This document shows, in pieces, positions 60,118-64,000 of a stretch of 64,000 nt of DNA. Below the pieces are notes generated by a model, which saw only the letters and a program-made list of their open reading frames with translations, ran no database searches and was not told the DNA's origin. Numbering within the stretch: position 1 is the first letter of the stretch; the number at the start of each line of letters is the position of its first letter. The translations under genes and the position numbers were made by a program. The stretch spans positions 118,132-182,131 of the forward strand of contig CATXDC010000005.1 in the NCBI GenBank assembly GCA_958366985.1. Reading direction: 5' to 3'. This DNA is from an uncultured Oscillospiraceae bacterium. Lineage in GTDB: Bacteria; Bacillota; Clostridia; Oscillospirales; Acutalibacteraceae.

Positions 60118-60882
60118 TTATTCGTCACGTTCTTTCTGAATATCTGTTGTTGAGGTTTTGTTGCTGCTAATTATTAGTTCCTGAAGCTCCTGCTGGTGTT
60201 TTTTTTGTTGTGTTTTGTCGACTATAAACAATATAATTAGTGTAACTACAGCTATTGTAAAAGCAGACAATGTAACTGCAGAAATTATAAATCTTTCGCT
60301 TTTAATTTTTTCTACTTTTTCAGCAGGCGTATTTATTAGTTCGAGGTTAGATGTATCTTTAATTCTGGAATCATATTTTACTGCCGTAGGTTTTTTATCA
60401 GTAATTATACTTAAGGTAAATGTTTCGTTTGGATTGAGAAAAAAGTTTGTAATTATTATTTTTGTACCTTCTGTTCGCGAATTTTGTATAATTTCATCAC
60501 AAATATCATCATTACTTGATTTATCTACACTAGCATTTATAATTTTATTGCTACCTTCAAAATTAATTGAAAACTCTTTTTTAAAATCTTCGTTTTGTAT
60601 AGCATAGTTACCAGTATTAGTTATGGTAATATTAAAAATATATGGATCAGATACTTCTTCATTGTTATATATTATTTTAAAATTATCATCACTAATATTT
60701 TTTGTAATTAGTTTCTGATAATAATTAAGTGTACACGTAATTTCCTTTTTAGGAATATTACTAGCCTTAACGGGGCTTGCAGGTAGTATCCAATTTATCA
60801 TCCAACCACATAAAGCACTTATGATTGCTGATATAATCATGGGAATAAAATGTTTTTCTATATATTTATATAATTTCTGCAT
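60118..60882 (-). CDS. AT-rich putative membrane protein of unknown function
   Basis: A 254-residue protein with an N-terminal hydrophobic stretch (IPMIISAIISALCGWMINWIL), a central beta-rich region of about residues 48-190 and a second hydrophobic stretch near residues 199-221 (FIISAVTLSAFTIAVVTLII), then a charged tail (HQQELQELIISSNK). No family is recognised. The gene and its flanks are much richer in AT than the ribosomal part, and the codon use is unlike its neighbours, which suggests horizontal origin. It may be a surface-located or envelope protein. No partner gene is adjacent. Confidence 0.6.
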   Translation of the reverse strand: MQKLYKYIEKHFIPMIISAIISALCGWMINWILPASPVKASNIPKKEITCTLNYYQKLITKNISDDNFKIIYNNEEVSDPYIFNITITNTGNYAIQNEDFKKEFSINFEGSNKIINASVDKSSNDDICDEIIQNSRTEGTKIIITNFFLNPNETFTLSIITDKKPTAVKYDSRIKDTSNLELINTPAEKVEKIKSERFIISAVTLSAFTIAVVTLIILFIVDKTQQKKHQQELQELIISSNKTSTTDIQKERDE

Positions 60883-61017
60883 TTTCTTGTCCTTATCTTT
60901 TATTAATTTATAGGTTGCTTATGCCCGAAATTTTTACAAGCCTATAATTCAATAATATCACATAAATACCAAAATCTCAAACCTTCTTTAAATTTAAATA
61001 GAGTACAGAATATAACA

Positions 61018-61048
61018 AATCCCCATGATTTCTGAAATCATGGGGATT
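61018..61048 (-). terminator. Terminator-like stem after fhs
   Basis: AATCCCCATGATTT (61018-61031) and AAATCATGGGGATT (61035-61048) form a 14-bp stem with a 3-nt loop, 22 nt beyond the fhs stop on -. T-runs are weak (TTGTTATATT), so it might also act as a stabiliser. Confidence 0.7.
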
Positions 61049-61070
61049 AATGTTTTTAATCTATTCTCTT

Positions 61071-62738
61071 TTAAAACAGTCCCGTTATGTTTCCGCTTTC
61101 GTCAACGTCTATGCTCTCTGCGGCGGGTACTTTAGGAAGTCCCGGCATTGTCATTATGTCGCCGGTGAGAACTACTATAAATCCTGCTCCTGAGGAAAGC
61201 TTAACGTCACGCACGGTTATGTCAAAACCTGTGGGTCTGCCTAAAAGCTTCGGGTCGTCGGAAAGGGAATACTGGGTTTTGGCAATGCATACGGGCAGCT
61301 TATCCTTGCCCAGTGCTTCAATTTCCTGAACTCTTTTGAGTGCGTTTGAAGTAAAGTTTACTCCGTCTGCACCGTATATGTTCTTTGCAATAGCCTCTAC
61401 CTTTTCCTTTATGCTCTTTGATGCGTCATATATAAAACGGAAATCAGAGGGCTGTTCGCAGGCTTTGACAACCTTTTCAGCAAGGTCTGTGGCTCCATCT
61501 CCGCCTTTTGCAAAGCATTCGCTGAGAGAGTATTCCACATCAATCTCACGGCAGTATTCAGCAAGAGCTTCTATTTCAGCGTCCGTATCAGTGCCGAATC
61601 GGTTAATTGCAACAACTACCGGTACACCGTATTTTTTCATGTTTTCAACGTGGGCTCCGAGGTTCACAATTCCCTTTTTAAGAGCTGCAACGTTTTCCTT
61701 TGAAGTGTCGTTTTTCGCAACACCTCCGTTATATTTAAGTGCACGCAGTGTTGCAACTATTACAATTGCGCTGGGTGCAAGTCCCGCTGCACGGCATTTG
61801 ATGTCGAGGAATTTTTCCGCTCCGAGATCTGAGCCAAATCCCGCTTCTGTAATGCAGTAATCACCGAGTTTAAGAGCGAGTCTTGTAGCGGTGACAGAGT
61901 TGCAGCCGTGAGCGATATTTGCAAAAGGTCCGCCGTGGATAATGGCAGGTGTGTTTTCAAGTGTCTGTACAAGGTTCGGCATAAGTGCATCACGAAGCAG
62001 TGCCGCCATTGAACCTACTACTCCAAGTTCCCTTGCATATACCGGCTTGCCGTCCAGATTGTAAGCTACAAGAATATCTCCGAGACGTCTCTTTAAATCT
62101 TCCATATCGTCGGCAAGGCAGAGTATAGCCATAATCTCACTTGCAACGGTTATAATAAATCCATCCTCACGGGGGAATCCGTTTACCTTTCCGCCGAGAC
62201 CTACAATAACATTTCTCAGCGCCCTGTCGTTCATATCCATGCAGCGCTTAAATAAAATGCGTCTTTCATCTATCTGAAGACTGTTGCCCTGGTGAATGTG
62301 ATTGTCTATAACGGCGCAGAGAAGATTGTTTGCTGCTGTTATGGCGTGCATATCGCCTGTAAAGTGAAGGTTAATGTCCTCCATTGGAACTGCCTGGGAA
62401 TATCCGCCGCCGGCAGCGCCGCCTTTAATTCCGAAAACAGGTCCAAGTGACGGCTCACGCAGTGCAATAACGGCATTCTTTCCTATTTTTGCCATAGCCT
62501 GACCCAGTCCCACAGTTGTGGTGGTCTTTCCCTCTCCGGCGGGAGTTGGATTTACTGCGGTCACAAGCACAAGCTTTCCGTTGGGCTTTGCGGCAAGACG
62601 TGACATAACATCAAGGGAGATTTTTGCTTTGTATTTGCCGTAGGGAACAAGCTCATCTTCAAGTATTCCTGCTTCTTCGGCGATTTTGGTTATTGGAAGC
62701 ATTTTGGCTTCCTGTGCAATTTCGATATCGGTTTTCAA
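61071..62738 (-). CDS. fhs: Formate--tetrahydrofolate ligase
   Basis: Fhs makes 10-formyl-THF from formate, THF and ATP, linking formate to C1 metabolism. The 555-residue protein has the P-loop VNPTPAGEGKTTTTVGLGQAM, then LREPSLGPVFGIKGGAAGGGY and HFTGDMHAITAANNLL. It ends with LTGDIMTMPGLPKVPAAE. Full length is near the family norm. The start is a TTG at 62738 behind GGAGGGG on -. A promoter lies 113 bp upstream. Purine genes purC/purB are nearby and use formyl groups, but no shared transcript is seen. Confidence 0.97.
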   Translation of the reverse strand: MKTDIEIAQEAKMLPITKIAEEAGILEDELVPYGKYKAKISLDVMSRLAAKPNGKLVLVTAVNPTPAGEGKTTTTVGLGQAMAKIGKNAVIALREPSLGPVFGIKGGAAGGGYSQAVPMEDINLHFTGDMHAITAANNLLCAVIDNHIHQGNSLQIDERRILFKRCMDMNDRALRNVIVGLGGKVNGFPREDGFIITVASEIMAILCLADDMEDLKRRLGDILVAYNLDGKPVYARELGVVGSMAALLRDALMPNLVQTLENTPAIIHGGPFANIAHGCNSVTATRLALKLGDYCITEAGFGSDLGAEKFLDIKCRAAGLAPSAIVIVATLRALKYNGGVAKNDTSKENVAALKKGIVNLGAHVENMKKYGVPVVVAINRFGTDTDAEIEALAEYCREIDVEYSLSECFAKGGDGATDLAEKVVKACEQPSDFRFIYDASKSIKEKVEAIAKNIYGADGVNFTSNALKRVQEIEALGKDKLPVCIAKTQYSLSDDPKLLGRPTGFDITVRDVKLSSGAGFIVVLTGDIMTMPGLPKVPAAESIDVDESGNITGLF

Positions 62739-62850
62739 AACGAACCCCTCCGAAAATTTATTTTATTTGCGAAATCTAAAAATAATTATACTGAAAATAA
62801 CGCTGATAAAACAAAGAAAAATTGATTTCATACGGCTTATTTTCCTCAAC

Positions 62851-62879
62851 ATTATAACATAAATGTAAAATCCGCACAA
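62851..62879 (-). promoter_or_regulatory. Promoter of fhs
   Basis: On -, TTGTGC (62879-62874) and TATAAT (62856-62851) are 17 bp apart, 113 bp upstream of the TTG start. No THF-riboswitch fold was recognised in the leader. Confidence 0.65.
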
Positions 62880-62958
62880 TGGCGGCGATAAAATAATAGA
62901 ATTTCGGCTGAATAAAAGAACCAAAATAAGCACAATATAAAGGCGGAGGTAATAGGAT

Positions 62959-63729
62959 ATGCTTAATTTTAATAAAAAGGAATCAAGAGTCAAACTCTTT
63001 TTGCGAAAAAACGGTCTTTATATAGCACTTGCGTGCTGTCTTGTGGCATCGGGTACAGCTGCATGGAGGTACCTTGGTACAGGTAATGTGGGTACTGTCC
63101 AGGAAAGCGGTACAAATACCGGTATTGTAACAGAAAAAGCCCCGGAAGAGACTAAAAACTGGGGTGATGATCTGCCGGAGGGTGAGCAGGCGGGAGCAAA
63201 TAAAACCGATGTTCCCGATGACCGTGATGAAACTGCCACTCAGACAGAGCCTGAAACGGAAGAAGTGGTCACAGAACCTGCTTCAATGGCAAGCAATGAG
63301 CTCAATACACCTTATCAGAGCTTTTATATGATGCCCTGCGGAACTGATATTATAAACGATTACAGTAACGGAGAAATGGTTTATTCCGAAACTATGGATG
63401 ACTGGAGAAGTCATAACGGAGTGGACTTTAAGGCGCAGAAGGGAGCTCAGGTAAAGGCTATCAATGAAGGAATAGTCACCAATGTTTATTCTGACGCCCT
63501 TTGGGGAACAGTTGTTGAAATAGATCACGGCGGAAAACTTGTTGCAAAATACTGTGGACTTGGAGCAAATCCGCCTGTACAGAAAGGTACAAAGGTATCA
63601 ATGGGAGATGAAATAGGAGTGCTGGGGGATATTCCCTGTGAGAGCAAACTCGGTAATCATCTTCATCTGGAAATAAGAATTGATTCAAAGATAGTTGATC
63701 CATTGGCAGCAATGGGCAAAGCTGAATAA
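62959..63729 (+). CDS. M23/LytM metallopeptidase, SpoIIQ-like
   Basis: A 256-residue protein with one N-terminal membrane anchor (about residues 19-36, GLYIALACCLVASGTAAW), a long acidic linker and a C-terminal M23 domain (about 115-250). Metal ligands H152 and D156 (RSHNGVDFKA) and H236 in NHLHLEI are intact, so a zinc-dependent endopeptidase is possible. SpoIIQ proteins, which act at the septum of sporulating clostridia, share this architecture. GGAGG lies 10 nt upstream of the ATG. No other sporulation genes are nearby, so function is inferred from family. Confidence 0.75.
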   Translation: MLNFNKKESRVKLFLRKNGLYIALACCLVASGTAAWRYLGTGNVGTVQESGTNTGIVTEKAPEETKNWGDDLPEGEQAGANKTDVPDDRDETATQTEPETEEVVTEPASMASNELNTPYQSFYMMPCGTDIINDYSNGEMVYSETMDDWRSHNGVDFKAQKGAQVKAINEGIVTNVYSDALWGTVVEIDHGGKLVAKYCGLGANPPVQKGTKVSMGDEIGVLGDIPCESKLGNHLHLEIRIDSKIVDPLAAMGKAE

Positions 63730-63757
63730 TAAAGATTTAAAAAAATTAAAAAAGGGC

Positions 63758-63786
63758 TTGATTTTCTCTTTGGTTTGTGGTAATAT
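63758..63786 (+). promoter_or_regulatory. Promoter of tRNA-Arg
   Basis: TTGATT (63758-63763) and TAATAT (63781-63786) are 17 bp apart and lie 44 bp upstream of the mature tRNA 5' end. Confidence 0.75.
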
Positions 63787-63830
63787 ATCATGGCAGTTAA
63801 GGAACGGACAAGTTCCTCTGCATGATTTTT

Positions 63831-63907
63831 GCGGCGTTAGCTCAGCTGGATAGAGTGTTTGGCTACGAACCAAAAGGTCGGGGGTTCGAATCCCTTACGC
63901 CGTACCA
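63831..63907 (+). tRNA. tRNA-Arg (anticodon ACG)
   Basis: The 77-nt sequence folds as a cloverleaf. Acceptor arm GCGGCGT pairs with ACGCCGT with one G-U pair. The D-loop has GCTCAGCTGGATAGAG, and the anticodon stem-loop carries ACG at 63865-63867 between TTTGG and CCAAA. The T-arm has GGGGGTTCGAATCCC. CCA is encoded at 63905-63907. ACG is normally modified to ICG and reads CGU, CGC and CGA. Confidence 0.96.
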
Positions 63908-63910
63908 CGA

Positions 63911-63950
63911 AAAACCTTGAAACTATGTTGTTTCAAGGTTTTTTGTTTTA
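63911..63950 (+). terminator. Terminator of tRNA-Arg
   Basis: AAAACCTTGAAAC (63911-63923) pairs with GTTTCAAGGTTTT (63930-63942) over TATGTT, followed by TTGTTTTA. Confidence 0.9.
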
Positions 63951-63964
63951 ATGCTTTAGCGGAA

Positions 63965-63988
63965 AAGTTCTCGTCATGACGAGAACTT
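63965..63988. repeat. Perfect 24-bp palindrome at the right edge
   Basis: AAGTTCTCGTCA and TGACGAGAACTT are exact reverse complements with no spacer. It lies 15 bp after the tRNA terminator and has no T-run, so an operator or recombination target is more likely than a terminator. The window ends 12 bp later. Confidence 0.6.
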
Positions 63989-64000
63989 AACAACCGCCCG

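Noticed and set aside
62763..62993. A 76-residue hydrophobic ORF on the minus strand upstream of fhs
   Set aside because: It overlaps the M23 gene start, has no ribosome binding site and lies in the AT-rich promoter region.
63965..63988. A LexA-type SOS box in the edge palindrome
   Set aside because: Gram-positive LexA boxes read GAAC then GTTC; this repeat reads GTTC then GAAC with a different spacing.
1..64000. CRISPR arrays, insertion sequences, prophage or integrase genes
   Set aside because: No direct-repeat array, transposase or phage-like protein was seen on either strand.

Overview
The window looks like a chromosomal segment of a low-to-mid GC anaerobic Firmicute, probably a gut clostridium of the Oscillospiraceae/Ruminococcaceae type. 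Reasons are the S10-spc-alpha ribosomal super-operon with a KOW-domain RNA-binding protein between map and infA, zinc-ribbon forms of S14, S4, L36 and adenylate kinase, frequent GTG/TTG starts behind strong GGAGG ribosome binding sites, an fhs gene, a SpoIIQ-like M23 protein, and many cytoplasmic glycoside hydrolases. The lineage is inferred from the sequence; I could not search a database.

Region 1 (1-14221): the 3' part of rplD, then rplW-rplB-rpsS-rplV-rpsC-rplP-rpmC-rpsQ-rplN-rplX-rplE-rpsN-rpsH-rplF-rplR-rpsE-rpmD-rplO-secY-adk-map-KOW-infA-rpmJ-rpsM-rpsK-rpsD-rpoA-rplQ, all on + and closed by a strong terminator. Region 2 (14260-31568): mixed housekeeping and accessory genes. They are an RluA-family pseudouridine synthase, a three-gene polar amino acid ABC transporter whose binding protein appears circularly permuted, a DUF4234 membrane protein, a PutP-type sodium symporter, a candidate C-rich small RNA, an S1-domain protein, an orphan FakA-like C-terminal domain, a DUF2812 protein, HemW, a beta-helix/PDZ protein, a GH31 glycosidase, an aromatic-acid-exporter-like membrane protein and, on -, a GH35 beta-galactosidase.

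Region 3 (31657-55432) is the centrepiece. A divergent AraC-type regulator faces a 15-gene, about 22.8-kb apparent operon with no gap above 25 bp. It encodes a DUF5107-TPR protein, glycosidases resembling GH101, GH110, GH29, GH129 and GH95, a GPH-family symporter, two exported metallophosphoesterases and an alkaline-phosphatase-superfamily lipoprotein. In the middle sits an oxidative sugar-acid module: two zinc dehydrogenases, UxaB, UxaA and a lactonase-like amidohydrolase. None of the glycosidases has a signal peptide, so oligosaccharides are probably trimmed outside by phosphatases, imported by the GPH carrier and split in the cytoplasm. The released L-fucose or L-galactose may then be oxidised rather than handled by FucI/FucK/FucA, none of which is in the window. 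The glycosidase set fits mucin-type or blood-group O-glycans best, but plant side chains cannot be excluded.

Region 4 (55484-64000): a GH13 alpha-glucosidase-like gene on -, purC and purB separated by an internal terminator, a GNAT acetyltransferase, an AT-rich membrane protein of unknown origin, formate-tetrahydrofolate ligase (fhs, -), a SpoIIQ/LytM-like M23 protein, tRNA-Arg(ACG) with its promoter and terminator, and a perfect 24-bp palindrome at the right edge.
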